From Zopfochytrium polystomum (Eukaryota > Chytridiomycota > Chytridiomycetes > Chytridiales > Chytridiaceae): DNA of 64,000 nucleotides. The translations under genes and the position numbers were made by a program. Positions 1 to 11,109 of the stretch are shown piece by piece; position 1 is the stretch's first letter, and the number at the start of each line of letters is the position of its first letter. The stretch is from positions 26,417 to 90,416 of the forward strand of contig JAIVFJ010000244.1 of NCBI GenBank assembly GCA_025765615.1. The letters are read 5' to 3'. The notes beneath the pieces are model-generated. The model saw only the letters and a program-made list of their open reading frames with translations, searched no databases and was not told where the DNA came from.

Positions 1-177
1 ATTGTTTGAGCGGCAGTCGGCGCCGGCGGCACCGAAGTCGACGACGAAGTTGGTTCCGACGATGATGATGATGATGATGATGATGATGACTCCCCCTCTT
101 TCTTCTCTTCTGTCACGTCCTCCGGCGGCGACGATGGCGCGGTTGTGGTCGCAGTCGTCGTCGCCGTCGTCGCTGTC

Positions 178-208
<31 letters not shown>

Positions 209-816
209 TTGTCGTCGTCGTCGCAGCGGTGGTGGTGGTGGTCGCCGTCGCGGTGGTCGTCGCCGGCGTCGTCGTCATTGCAGTCCAGTGTCGGTTGGTC
301 GGTTTGGTCACGGCGAGGACGGATTTGACTGTCTCTCTGTCTGTCTGTCTGTCTGCCTGCGTTCTGGGTCACGCGAGTGTCACGTGTGTGACATTGAGTG
401 GGCACCCACACACCACACCACACCAGCAGCGTCATTCTGATGCGCGTTTCTTCTTTACATGAATCCCAAAAACCGAATCATCCGGCTATTTGTAGCGCGC
501 AACGCTAACCTAAAGGGTGAAGAGGAGGAGGAGGAGGAGGAGGAGGAGGAGGAAAAGGACGAGGAGGAGGAGGAGGAGGAGGAGTAGTTGACCACCGAGG
601 GAGTTTTCAGATGAAACCGATCAATGGGCCACGCGAAAGCGGTTGGGGTGGGTCGGACCTGAAGACTGCAGTGCGGCTGTGGCGGTGGCAGTTCGAGCAG
701 TACGGGGGGGCTGGTAAGGGCGGTGTGGGTGGGGGACGTGTCTGCACGACGCGGTGCACCACAGACTCTCTGTTCGAATCGTGAGCAACAAACAATTACC
801 CCCCCGCGTGAAAGCA
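1..816. other. low-complexity left edge, no gene recognised
   Basis: The stretch is dominated by simple repeats: a GAT run at about 61-88, GTC/CGT triplets at about 143-285, a CTGT run near 330-355, and a GAG run at about 523-585. Open frames here read as poly-Ser, poly-Val, poly-Asp or poly-Glu according to frame and strand, so openness is no evidence of coding. The upstream end of the lipase gene or its promoter probably lies here. I see no conserved domain. Confidence 0.5.
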
Positions 817-1180
817 ATGCTTGGCTACCTCTTCGGCGGAAGACCGTCAAAGCACGACGCGCCGCCGCCGCCGCCGCCGACCGCCCAAGCAACGACCGGT
901 CCCGCCGGCGACATACGCCACCGAGCTGAAGCCGCTGCCGCCCTCACCACCCTCGCCGCCGCCACGCCCTCGCCGGCGTCCACGTTGACGACGGCCGAGT
1001 CGCACGACGGGCAACGAGGCCCGCGTCTGGTACGGTGGCACTGCCGATCGGGGGGTCGTCGCCCGCCACCGCCGCAGTCGCCACAAGTGCCTCCTCGGCG
1101 ACGGATTGGGCGACCGTGCGTATTTTTCGCCACCTTTCCCCCGCCTCGATCCCACGTCTAACCATCACCCACCCTCTTCC

Positions 1181-1215
<35 letters not shown>

Positions 1216-1468
1216 CCCAGCGCGTCTCGTCAGCCGCGCACGCCGCCCAAAGTCGCCATCACGACGGCCTCGGCGGTCTCGGAGACTGCGCTGACGGGCG
1301 CGCGGTGGGGCACGACGGTGGCGCTCGGGTCGCGCGGTCGTCGCTGGTGAGCGCGCTGGCGAGCGCGCGCGGGACCAAGGCGACGACGGTCGGTGGGCTG
1401 AGCGTGATTGAGGAGGTGACGGAGGAGGCGACGGGGGCCGACGGGGAGCTGGTATCGGGCGACGACTT

Positions 1469-1499
<31 letters not shown>

Positions 1500-4400
1500 C
1501 GAGTCGGAGAGAAGGACAGGGAGGAGGACGCGCGCGTGCTGACGCGGGGGAAGGGGGCGGGTCGGGCGTCGGTGGTGTCGCGCATTGCGAGTGCGCGGTG
1601 AGCTTTCTTTCCGCCACATAACAGGCAGCGCTAATTCTTAAATATCGCCCACGATTTACTAGGCCGGACCTCGTCGATCCGTTCCATCGCGTGCTGGACC
1701 GGTACGCCGAGATGGGCGTCGGGGCTGTCAACCGCGCGTTCTCGCTGGCCGAGCTGTTCACGTACGGGACGTGGCACCTGGCGGCGTCCAGCGTGCGGTT
1801 TTCGTTCAAGGTTTGGTTCCGCGAGGGAGTTAAGTTCTCTCTTTCTAATCTCGCGCATTATTCCATACTCGCCCACCGCACCCTTCTTTTTCCACCCCCG
1901 CTCCCTAACGCCCGGCAAAAGGCCGCCGAAGAAACCGTCAACGCGCTGGACGGGATCTTTGGCTCGACCGAGACGTCGCGCACAATCTCGACGCTGGTGC
2001 AGCTGGTCCGCGACGAGCTGACGCTGGACAACGGCGCCGCCGGCGTCGACGGCAGCGGCCGGGCGGCATCGCCGGCCCCGCCTCCCAAGGGGCTGTTTGC
2101 GCGCGCGTTCGACACGGTGGCGCTGATGGGCGGCGTGACAAAGGCGGTGACGGCGTTTTCGTGCTTGCAGGTTGTGACGGCGCGGCGGCAGGACGCGCGG
2201 CGGCGGGTGGTGCTGGTGTTTGAAGGGGAGGCGGGGTTGGAGGAGATGAAGAGGGAGCGCGTGTTGCGTGTTGTGCTGGCGGAGTGGGGGGCGGCGGCGG
2301 CGGTGGCGGCGGAGGGAGGCCAGCTGCCGAGGGAGGCGCCGAGGGTGGTTGACGGTGGCGGTGGCGGCGGTGGCTCCGAAGAGGTGGAAGAGGAGGGGGT
2401 GGATGAGTGGAGGGACGCGTGGGTTGATGCGAGGGGGAGGGAGGAGCTGGAGAGCGAAGCGTCCACTGGTGCGCCTGCTTCGAGGCTTGACGAGTTGGAT
2501 TCGATGCGCTCATACAGTAGCGTCTCCCAGGCTGCGATGACTGCGGATGAAAGTGCGTCGGGCGTGTACCACGAAGCGGGCGACGGCGCAGACAGCGCCA
2601 CGATGGGCTTGTCCGCGGATGCGAGCAACCAACTCAATTCGATTCGCGTTAACGACGACGACGACGACGACGACGAGTACTCATACGCGCTCGAAATGGC
2701 CAAATCGTTCTTTGTCGAAACCCGGCTGCGCGGGCAGGACGTTGACATTATCGACGACGCAAAAACATTTATTCTGGAAGCGGGGCGGCGGCGCGGCGCG
2801 GACGTCTGCGGGTGGTCGCCCGGCGCAGCGGCATGGAATGGGTTTGACGCCGAGGCCGCCGACGGCGACGGCGATGGCGATGATGACGAAGGTGGTGTTT
2901 GGGACTCAAGCAACTTGCTTGATGAGATGTCGCGGTTCTACGCACAGCAGCAGCAAGAACAGCAACAGCAGCAGGACCGATCGTTTTCGGCGTCGTCGTT
3001 CACTTCGCTGCACCACCGTCGTGCCGCTGGCAAGGGAATGTCGCTGCCGCGGCGGGGAAATGGTGGTGTCCATGCAGGAGGTGGTGGCAGCTGCGACCCA
3101 AGCGTCGTCGGCACGCCGCTGTCGCTTCTGTCGCCGTCCGAGGCCAACGCGGTGTTGAGGGACGTGGTCGCCGTCGACTTTTGCGGGAGGCCGATGCGCG
3201 CCGCGGTCGAGGCTGCTGTTGCGGCAGCGGCGGCGGCTGCTGCTGCGGCTGGTGGGGCTGGTGCGGATGGCGCGTCGCCGAGGGGGTCGATGCCGCGTGC
3301 GGCGGCGGCGGCTGGGCAGCTTGGTGGCGGGGGTGGATACTTTCCCGAAGCTAGCGCGAGGCGGGGGAAGGTTGGGTTCGTGCCTGAACGCGAGGCGAGG
3401 AGTGAGGATGAGGAGGACGCGGACGAGGACGGCGCGTCGGTGTCGTTCGTGTCCGCCGTGTCGCACTATGATGTTTCGGAGCGGTCGTTGTCGGTGTCGG
3501 CTTCGGCGTCGGCGTCGTACGGAACGGCGCAGGGCCGGTCGGTGGAGTCGCGGTCGTCGCTGACGCGGGAGGAGCGGCAGCAGCCGACGGAGGCGACGCT
3601 GCCGACGGAGTCTTGTAAGACCTGGGGGAAAATGGCTCTTTGTCGTTGATCGGAAGGGAAGCGAGAGTTGACAACCTTTTTCTCTTTTGTTTTTGGGGCC
3701 ACCAGCTGCAACTATTCCGACCAACGAAAAGGCGCTCGTCGACATTTCCGCTCCGACGCCGCCGCCGCAACCGCAGCTGAAGTCAACCGACGACGGTCCA
3801 GGTCGACCGGACGAGGTGGACCGAGTCGTCGCGAACCGGTTTCCGTTTGTGGGCACGCTGGAGAACTTGCAGTACTTCCTGCGGTTTGCGTGCGCGGCGT
3901 ACGGTCAGTCACGGATTTTTCTATTTCCTGCTCTGCATATCTTTGTTTCATTCTGGGTTTGTGTCGCTAAACTCTTTGCCTTGTGCAACGCGCGCCGGCA
4001 ATGCAAAATCGAACAGGCAAGGACTTTTTGTCGCTGTTTGGGACGCGCGTGCGCGACGTGCACACGACCGACCCCAAGGTGCCGGCGAACCACATTTCGT
4101 TTGCGATCCACGCGAGGACGCCGATCGCCGGCATCGTCTATTCGTCGTACGAGGACGACGACGACGACGGTGGCTTTGGCGGAGGGCGTCGTCGGAGCGC
4201 GGCGGGGTCCGGCGAAAGAAGCGGGCGGGCGGCGACGCAGCGGGTCGATCCGGTCACACACTATGTGGTCGTCGACCGCGTGTCGGAGTGCGTGGTCGTG
4301 GCGTTTCGAGGGAGTTTGAGTTTGAGGTAATTTTTTTTTTTTTTTTTTTTTTTTTTTCCCCGTTGTTGTTATTGACACTTTGTCACAGCGACATTTTGAC

Positions 4401-5710
4401 CGACCTCAAATTTGACTATGCTGAGTACCGCGGCGGCAAGGCGCACGCCGGAATGCTGCACGGCGCGCGGATGCTGGCGGACCCGTCGTCGCGGCTGTTT
4501 AGGGCGGTCAGGCAGGCGCTCGAAGACAATCCGACGTTTGGGCTGGTTTTGGTGAGGAGGATGTGAAGGCGTGGTTTGGGCCGGCGCGGTGGAAGGTTCT
4601 TGCCTCTCTGACCAATTTTCTCCTGTTCCTTCCCTGTGTGGTTAATTCTGGTTGGGGCGCGCCAGACCGGGCACTCTCTTGGGGCAAGCATGGCCACGCT
4701 CGTTGCATGCGAATGGTCCACCCCGTCGGCACCGTCACCCGGACATCCGACGACGCCGTCGACTTCGTCAACTTCGACGACTCCGACGCCCTTTGTCACG
4801 TCGGCCGCCAGCGGCCTCCCGCCCGGTCGGCCGATCCACAGCTACTGCTACGGCCCTCCGTGCACGGCGTCGCTCGGCGTCTCATTGGCAACAAAGGGTC
4901 TCGTGTCCAACCTCGTCAACGGCGACGACATTGTCAGCAACCTGAGCGTCGGCCTACTGCGCGATCTCAAGCAGGTCACGGTCCACCTGCTGGAGCCGGA
5001 GAGCCGAGGACTGGCGGAGCGCATTGTCGCGCGCACCGTGGGGTGGGGCGCGGGCGCCGGGTCCTCCAGGTCGAAAGAACGGAAGGCGGTCACGGATGGG
5101 AGCGAGGGGGGGAAGGAGGCGGTGGGTGTGGTGGCGGTTGCGGAGCGGAACGAGGGCGGGGTGAAGCAGCAGGAGGAGAAACGGGAGGCGGAGGAGACGG
5201 AGGAGAAAGAGGAGGAGGCAGAAGAGGACGAGTTTTTCTCGAGCGCGCTGGCACGGGTGAGCGCGGCCATGACGAACGAGAGGCTGTATCCGTGCGGCGA
5301 CGTGTTTTGGATGCGCTCGTCAGAGACCGGTAAGCGCGGGGTTTTTATTCTCTTATTTCTCGTGCAAGGCAGCGCGTAACCTAACGAGTTTACCCCACCG
5401 CCCCGCCCCACCGCCACCCACAAGTCATTCGCGACGCGAAAACGAGGAGCACGAGCACGACGGTGCGCTCCTCGCTCTTCTACTGCCTTGACATGCGGGA
5501 GATCGCGACCACGCCGCGCTTTTCGTCGCAGACGCTGTCGAATCATACACCCATGTCGTATGAGGTGAGGCGCGGGCGAGAGCGGAGTGAGAGGACCTGC
5601 ACCCGTCTCACCATGCATCCAAAAAAAAAACAAAAAAAAAAAAAACAACTCCTTTTTTGCAGTACGTCATGTCCTGCTTGACGACAGCCAAGATTAACCA
5701 GCGCGAGTAG
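817..5710 (+). CDS. sn1-specific diacylglycerol lipase-like (class 3 lipase)
   Basis: Serine hydrolase of the alpha/beta class 3 lipase family, expected to release a fatty acid from diacylglycerol at a membrane. Supported exons: about 1221-1597, 1663-1810, 1922-3614, 3706-3903, 4017-4326, 4389-4551, 4666-5329, 5425-5564 and 5663-5710; each junction keeps frame and uses GT-AG (the 1811 donor GTTTGG is weak but restores the family junction FSFK-AAEETV). The nucleophile elbow GHSLGAS lies just after an intron; VNGDDIVSNL supplies the candidate acid and the C-terminal SNHTPMSYE the candidate histidine. The N-terminal half carries the fungal family blocks VLDRYAEMGVG and LDGIFGSTETSR. Exon 3 and the lipase insert hold long Glu-, Asp-, Ala- and Gln-rich runs. 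The start (ATG at 817) and everything before 1221 are guesses. Near 1325-1335 the family-like reading moves between frames, suggesting a one-base error. Convergent with the peroxiredoxin. Confidence 0.82.
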
Positions 5711-6026
5711 AGTGGGTTTTGGCGTGGTGGCAATTGCCCAAAGGCATGGGGTGGATGCAATCTATGAATTGGGGGAGTAAGTGGCTAGAAGGGTCGGAGT
5801 CATCAGCTGGGCGCTCAACGCTCAAGGTTCTTCATATCATAAGACTGGAATAAAGAAAAGAAGCAGTCCGAGTTTGACAAAGTGGGTTTGATTGTCCTGG
5901 ATTATAAAAAAAAAGGGCTACCGGACGGCTGCTTCCGTCTTTTCCCGTTTCGGTGGGACAAACGTAAAGGAAAAAACCACACATCGAGCACAAAGCCCCG
6001 TCCCCCGTTTTTTTTTTCTTCCTTTT
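5711..6026. other. convergent intergenic spacer
   Basis: This 316-base gap separates the stop codons of the lipase (+) and peroxiredoxin (-). It contains an AATAAA-like motif near 5850 and A-rich and T-rich runs that could serve 3' end formation. No coding signal is seen. Confidence 0.5.
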
Positions 6027-6184
6027 TCAGTTGACGGCCTGGAAGTACTCCTTGGACTTGAGCGGGTCGGCGAACATTGTCTTTTCGCCCTTTTTCCAGC
6101 CGGCGGGGCAGACTTCGCCGTGCTTGTCGGCGAACTGGGTTAGGGGGGGCGGGGGAGTGAGATGGTGAGTGTGTGAGTGTGTGT

Positions 6185-6216
<32 letters not shown>

Positions 6217-7346
6217 GCAAACGGTTCAAGTCAGAACATTCTTTGTGAATCGTATCTTTCACAGACAGCAATCCAACCACCCACACCCTCACCTGCAACG
6301 CCTCGACCAGCCTCAAGGTCTCGTCGACGCTCCTTCCGACGGGCAAATCGTTGACGGTGATCTGCCTCACGACCTGTGCCGGGTCGATGATGAAGGTGCC
6401 GCGCAGCGCGACGCCAATGTCGCCGCCCTTTTCGATGAGCACGCCGTAGTCGGCCGAGATTTGTTTGGTGATGTCGGAGACTTTTTTTTTAGGTGGTTGT
6501 TTTTTGGGGGGGTTGTTGGTCGTTAGTGTCGGAGGGGAGCCCGCTCGGGGTATTATAAGGGGGAAAAAAACTTACGGACGGGGATTTTCATGGCGCCGAG
6601 GCCGCCTTCTTTGCGGGGCGTGTTGATCCACGCGCTGTGTTTTTGGGGGGGTTTGAAGGATGTCGTTTAGACGGATGGCGAACCGCGAACAAGGGAGGGG
6701 GAGGAAAAACTCACAGGTGGCTGTGCTTCGAGTCGACCGAGGCGGCGACGACCTCTGTGGTAAGTGTTTGAATCGAGAGGGGTTGTGTTGGGGAAGGGGG
6801 AAGGAGGTGGGTTATTGGTGAAGCCCACAAGCATGACGGAGTTCCGAAACTGGCGCGGGAAAGCCCCACAAACGCACCGCATCCCAGGGCCTTGAACTCG
6901 TCGACGCGCTCGGAAAAGGCGATTATTTCGGTGGGGCAAAACGAACGTAAAGTCGAGAGGGTAGAAGAAGAGGACGAGCCATTTGCCCTTGTAGTCGTCC
7001 AGGGAGATGGTCTTGAACTGATGTTTGGGTGTGGTGGTTCGGGTAGCGGCGGTTGTTGTGAGATCGCGCGCAGGTTGCACCGCGTGCATGTGCAGGAAAC
7101 AAAAACGCGTGCGCAGGCCCGCGCAGCGACTCCTCACCTCTTGTCCGACGACGGCCTCGGCGGTAAAGTGCGGGGCGGCGTCGCGGACTTTGGCGATGTA
7201 CGCGCGAGACTGAGTAGATCGGAGGAGTCCGAGGACGGTGCTGGTGGGGGTGGTGGTGGTGGGTGGCGCTGGTGGACGCCCGGAGGAGGAAGGGCCGCGA
7301 GAGCGAGCGGGGCGGCGAGAGCGGCGGCGGAGCGTCGGGCGAACAT
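6027..7346 (-). CDS. 2-Cys peroxiredoxin, probable mitochondrial form
   Basis: Thiol peroxidase of the AhpC/Prx1 class that reduces peroxides. Exons on the minus strand: 7138-7346, 6878-7017, 6715-6754, 6576-6634, 6293-6480 and 6027-6134. Recognisable blocks in order are [36 protein letters not shown], the peroxidatic Cys region, [49 protein letters not shown], and the resolving Cys in [10 protein letters not shown]. The start [18 protein letters not shown] is Arg/Ala-rich without acidic residues, like a mitochondrial presequence. The frame breaks exactly at the peroxidatic Cys codon: positions 6938-6941 have four A (plus strand) where three would give FVCPTE. A second single-base break is needed inside exon 1 in a CCA-repeat tract. 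All other exons join in frame. Shares a divergent upstream region with AGXT. Confidence 0.88.
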
Positions 7347-7631
7347 GATGGATGGATGGATGGATGGATGGAGTGAGTGGAGTGGATTTCTTTACGAATG
7401 AATGAAGGCGGCGGTGGGAGGAGCCGGAAGGGCTGGCACGAAGGTAAGAGGGCGGAGTAGAAGTTCTTCTGCGATCGGACAGAGAGAGAAAGAGAGAGAG
7501 AGAGTAAGTGAGTGAGAGAGAGAGAGAGAGGAGAGAGAGAGAGCGAGAGAGAGACAGAGAGAGAAAGAGAGAGAGTGAATCAGACAGACAAGGCGAGAGA
7601 CAGACAGAGGGTGGTCGTTCTGGCACGAAAA

Positions 7632-7665
<34 letters not shown>

Positions 7666-7678
7666 AGCCCACGCACAA
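7347..7678. promoter_or_regulatory. divergent upstream region with GA and CA repeats
   Basis: This 332-base interval lies between the start codons of the peroxiredoxin (-) and AGXT (+), so it must hold both promoters and 5' UTRs. It contains a GATG run next to the peroxiredoxin start (about 7348-7372), a GA-rich purine tract (about 7481-7575) and a CA run (about 7635-7663). No TATA-like box is evident. The role of the GA tract in regulation is inference from position only. Confidence 0.45.
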
Positions 7679-9843
7679 ATGCGATCGATTTTGCCGCTGC
7701 TTCTTCAGTCAAGCCGAAGCCGAACCGCCGCCGCGTCCTCGTCGTCGTCGTCGTCGTCGTCGTCTTTCACTGCAATCGCCACTCGCTCGTCGCGACTGCT
7801 CCGTACAGGCCCCCCAGCGTCCGCACCATCATCATCATCATTACAGCACCCTCCGCGCTTGACCGTCCACTCGCCCCTCCTTGATAGCCAATCCAAACGA
7901 AACATGGCCTCCTCCTCCGGATCCACCGCGGCTGCTCCTCCCCACAGGCTGCTCATGATTCCCGGTCGGTGTGACATATCATCCTCATCCAACACGCGAC
8001 TCGCTTTTCTCCGCTAACTGCGAGCATTTTTCTTTCTCCTTCCGCTCCCCCCACTTTGGCAGGCCCCGTCGAGTTCGACGACCAGGTACGGTAGGAGGAG
8101 GCGCGAGAGTGGGACTCTACTTGGTTCGAGAGTGTCACGCGATCGACTCGATCTCATCACTCCAATCCCATGAAATGTCCATCTCATTTGTTCATCCTCG
8201 TTCCTCACGCGCAACAAAAAATGAAATGCGTACGCCCGCGCGACGCCCGCCCCCATCATCGCGGCTCGCTCACCACCCATCCATCTATCTGCTGCACAGG
8301 TGCTTGCCGCCATGGCCACGCCCGCACTGAGCCACGTCGACCCGTACTTTATCGACAAGTTTGGCTCCGCCCTCGAGCTGCTCCGCAAAGTGTTTTACGC
8401 GCCGGTAAACCTGAACAAAATCGATTCACTTCCTCTTTTGATTGCTGCTCCTTCCTTACTCTGACCTGCAGACCGGCCAACCGTTCATCGTTGCTGGCTC
8501 CGGCACGCTCACGTGGGATGCCACCGCAGCCAACCTCGTCGAGCCAAATGACCCGGTGCTTGTCATCAGGTAATTCACTGTTTCCCGTCTGCCTGTTCCC
8601 ATTCCCACGCTGATCCCATCCCCGCCCCCCCTCAATCAATAACCCATCCGTCCACCAGCACCGGCGTCTTTGGCGAGTGGTTCGGCGAGTGCATCCAGGT
8701 ATACGGCGGCGACGTGACGTACCTCCGCGCGCCCGCGTTCGGCGACAGGCCGTCGCTGGAGGCGATCGAGGCGGCGCTGCGGCAGAAAAAATACAAGCTG
8801 GTGACGGTGACGCACGTGGACACATCGTCGGGGGTGCTCAACGACGTCAAGGCGGTGGCGGAGGTCGTGCGGCGGGTGTCGCCGGACACGCTGATCGCGC
8901 TGGACGGCGTGTGCTCGGTGGCCGCCGAGGACATTCAGCAAGAAGCGTGGGGCATCGACGTCGTGATGACGGCGTCGCAAAAGGCGCTGGGCGTGCCGCC
9001 GGGCTTGGCCGTGATGGTGGTCAGCCAGCGCGCCTTGGACGTTGCGTTGAACAGGAAAGCCGCACCGTCGACGTACTTTGCGTCGTTTAAGAAGTGGTGC
9101 GTTTTTATTCATTCGAAGTGGATTTTTCTTTTTTATCTACCGGCAAACCAGAAAATTCCTTACTTTCGTAATTAACTATTCCGACAACAGGCTCCCCATC
9201 ATGAAAAAATACGAAGCCCGCCAGCCGTCCTACTTTGCGACGCCCCCCGTGCAGCTGATCCTCGCGCTGCAAGTGTCCCTCACCCAGTTCGTCCAAGCGC
9301 AGCCGTCGGGGACGCTCTCGACGCGCTTCGCCGAGCACGTTGCCGCGTCCGAAAAGGTCAAGGACGTGCTGGAGGGCGAACTGAAGCTCAAGCTTGTTCC
9401 CGTGCGGCGCGAGGTGGCCGCGCACACGCTGACGGCCGTTTACTACCCGGCGGGCGTGGCGCCGGGCGAGTTCCTGGGCAAGGTCGCGAGCAAAGGGGTC
9501 GTGCTGGCCGGCGGCTTGCACCCGGACCACGCGACAAAGTACTTTAGGGTCGGGCACATGAACGTGTCGGCTGTGAAGGACGGCGAGCTGCAGCACCTCG
9601 AGAAGACGCTCAAGGCGATCAAGGAGGCTTTGGCGGTGAGTTTGGCAGTTTGGTTTTCTTTCTATTTTTTTTTTTTTTTTTTTGGGGCTGTTGCTGCTAT
9701 TGTTGTTCTTGGTTTGTTGCTCTCTGCTTTATGCCGTCCCAATGCTGATACCATCCCTCGCTTCCCCGTCCGCTTCCCGCCGTGTCGCACGCAACTGGCA
9801 TAAACCCCTCCCCCAGGAACTTGGCTACAACGCCCATTTGTGA
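7679..9843 (+). CDS. AGXT: alanine-glyoxylate / serine-pyruvate aminotransferase
   Basis: PLP-dependent class V aminotransferase converting glyoxylate plus alanine to glycine plus pyruvate. Exons 7679-7964, 8063-8085, 8300-8404, 8472-8569, 8659-9096, 9191-9635 and 9817-9843 join in frame with GT-AG introns and give 473 residues with no frameshift. Blocks: LMIPGPVEFDD at the domain start, GSGTLTWDA (cofactor phosphate region), [11 protein letters not shown] (PLP-contacting Asp253) and [12 protein letters not shown] (Schiff-base Lys279; the 26-residue spacing equals that in human AGT). The first 75 residues are Ser/Arg-rich, like a mitochondrial presequence, followed by a second in-frame Met76 (MASSSG) immediately before the catalytic domain. 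The protein ends in AHL, which fits the PTS1 peroxisomal consensus. The catalytic family is certain; localisation is inference. Confidence 0.94.
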
Positions 9844-11109
9844 GGACGCGGTCTTACTGGCAAGCAAGCCCCCCCATCGTCCCTTTGTTTGCACGAAAGA
9901 ACAACGAACGGAAGGAGAAAAGAAAAAAAAAAAAAAAAGCTCAAACGACTCGCAGCATCTTGTATTTTTCACTGTCACAAAACTTGAGCGAGCGCTTTCA
10001 TTGTGAGTAGCAAGCCCCGCCGCTCAGAGATAGAAGCAAGGAAACTGGGGGAAGGACAAAAGAAGAGGGTCGCCACAAAAAAAAAGGGTGTCCAATTGAG
10101 GTTCAATAGACCTGTCGACAGAAGACATTGGAGCGACCCGGGCGTTGCAGCGGCCGACCCATTCCTGCGATCGAGCGACGGGACCGTAACAGCGACCGAT
10201 CGACTGCAAGCAAAAAGTCGATAGATCGATCGATGGATCGATCCGATTTGGAGTCTTGAACCCCCGAGGTCCCCTGCTAGAGCCTGAATAGATAGCCCAC
10301 TTCGGATCCACCTCGCTCGACATTGCGAGTGTTGCGATTTGCGATTGCGAATACGGCGATTGCGAATACTGGCGTACCATGTCTCCGCTGCGTCATCACT
10401 TCATCAATCTTCGCCGTCCAAGGACCCAAGCGATCCCAGTCGCCCACGTCCCATGCCTCTGGCATACACGGTAGTGCCGTCGGCCACTTGAATCGCTTGG
10501 GCGAATATTGATGAAGGGATGGCGCAGCGGAGGACATGCCCCCGTTCGTCGCACTCCAAATCAATATCACGACACTGCAACGGTTCGCAATGCTCCAAAG
10601 GTGTTCAAAGCGCGTTGAGTTGGTCGCGGCTACGCTCGGATTGCTGGGGATCAATTATAAGGAGACTTATTCTCCCGGGCCGACGAAAATAAAAAAAAAA
10701 CTCTGCTCTTTCTAGTATTGTCACGGCGCTGAGAGAGGGCGATTCTTCAGTGGAAGTGAAAGCCTCACGAAATTCTTCTGCTCTGCGATGGTTTTTGGTT
10801 TTTGGTTTCCAACCCTGTCCTGACACAGTCTTCTCCATCCCCTCTCCCTCTCGCGCCCTCTCTCTTACTTTTTATCTTGCTTTATATCTTTTCTTTTCTC
10901 ATCTCTGAGGCTCCCTCTCACTCCCTCTCCCTCGTTTTCTTTCCTTTGCCCTCTCTCTCCCTCCTTCTTCCTCTTTCTTCCTCTCGAAGCAAAGAACACA
11001 AAAAGGGGTGTGCCAACAATGAATTTTTTAATTTCTTCAACGTTTCCCAATTTGCGCGTGAGCGCTTTTTCATAGTGCAATTCAGCCCGCAAACCCCCCC
11101 AGAGATACC
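9844..11109. other. intergenic, no gene recognised
   Basis: The gap lies between the convergent ends of AGXT (+) and lanosterol synthase (-). It holds an A-run at about 9928-9938, GATC-rich short repeats near 10216-10245, a stretch of short tandem TTGCGA-like repeats near 10320-10375, and a long pyrimidine tract at about 10828-10985. Frames of up to 125 codons exist (for example 10277-10654 minus) but show no recognisable domain and no intron signature like the neighbours. Confidence 0.45.

Noticed and set aside
1..700. Long open frames with poly-Met, poly-Ser, poly-Val or poly-Asp
   Set aside because: They are readings of GAT, GTC and GAG microsatellites; all frames stay open and no domain or splice pattern is seen.
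1858..2913. Minus-strand frame of 351 codons
   Set aside because: It is the Ser/Pro-rich antisense of lipase exon 3, whose plus-strand reading carries the family blocks.
10277..10654. 125-codon minus-strand frame as a small gene
   Set aside because: It has no recognisable domain, includes a short-repeat stretch (TTGCGA-like), and has no supporting splice or promoter features.
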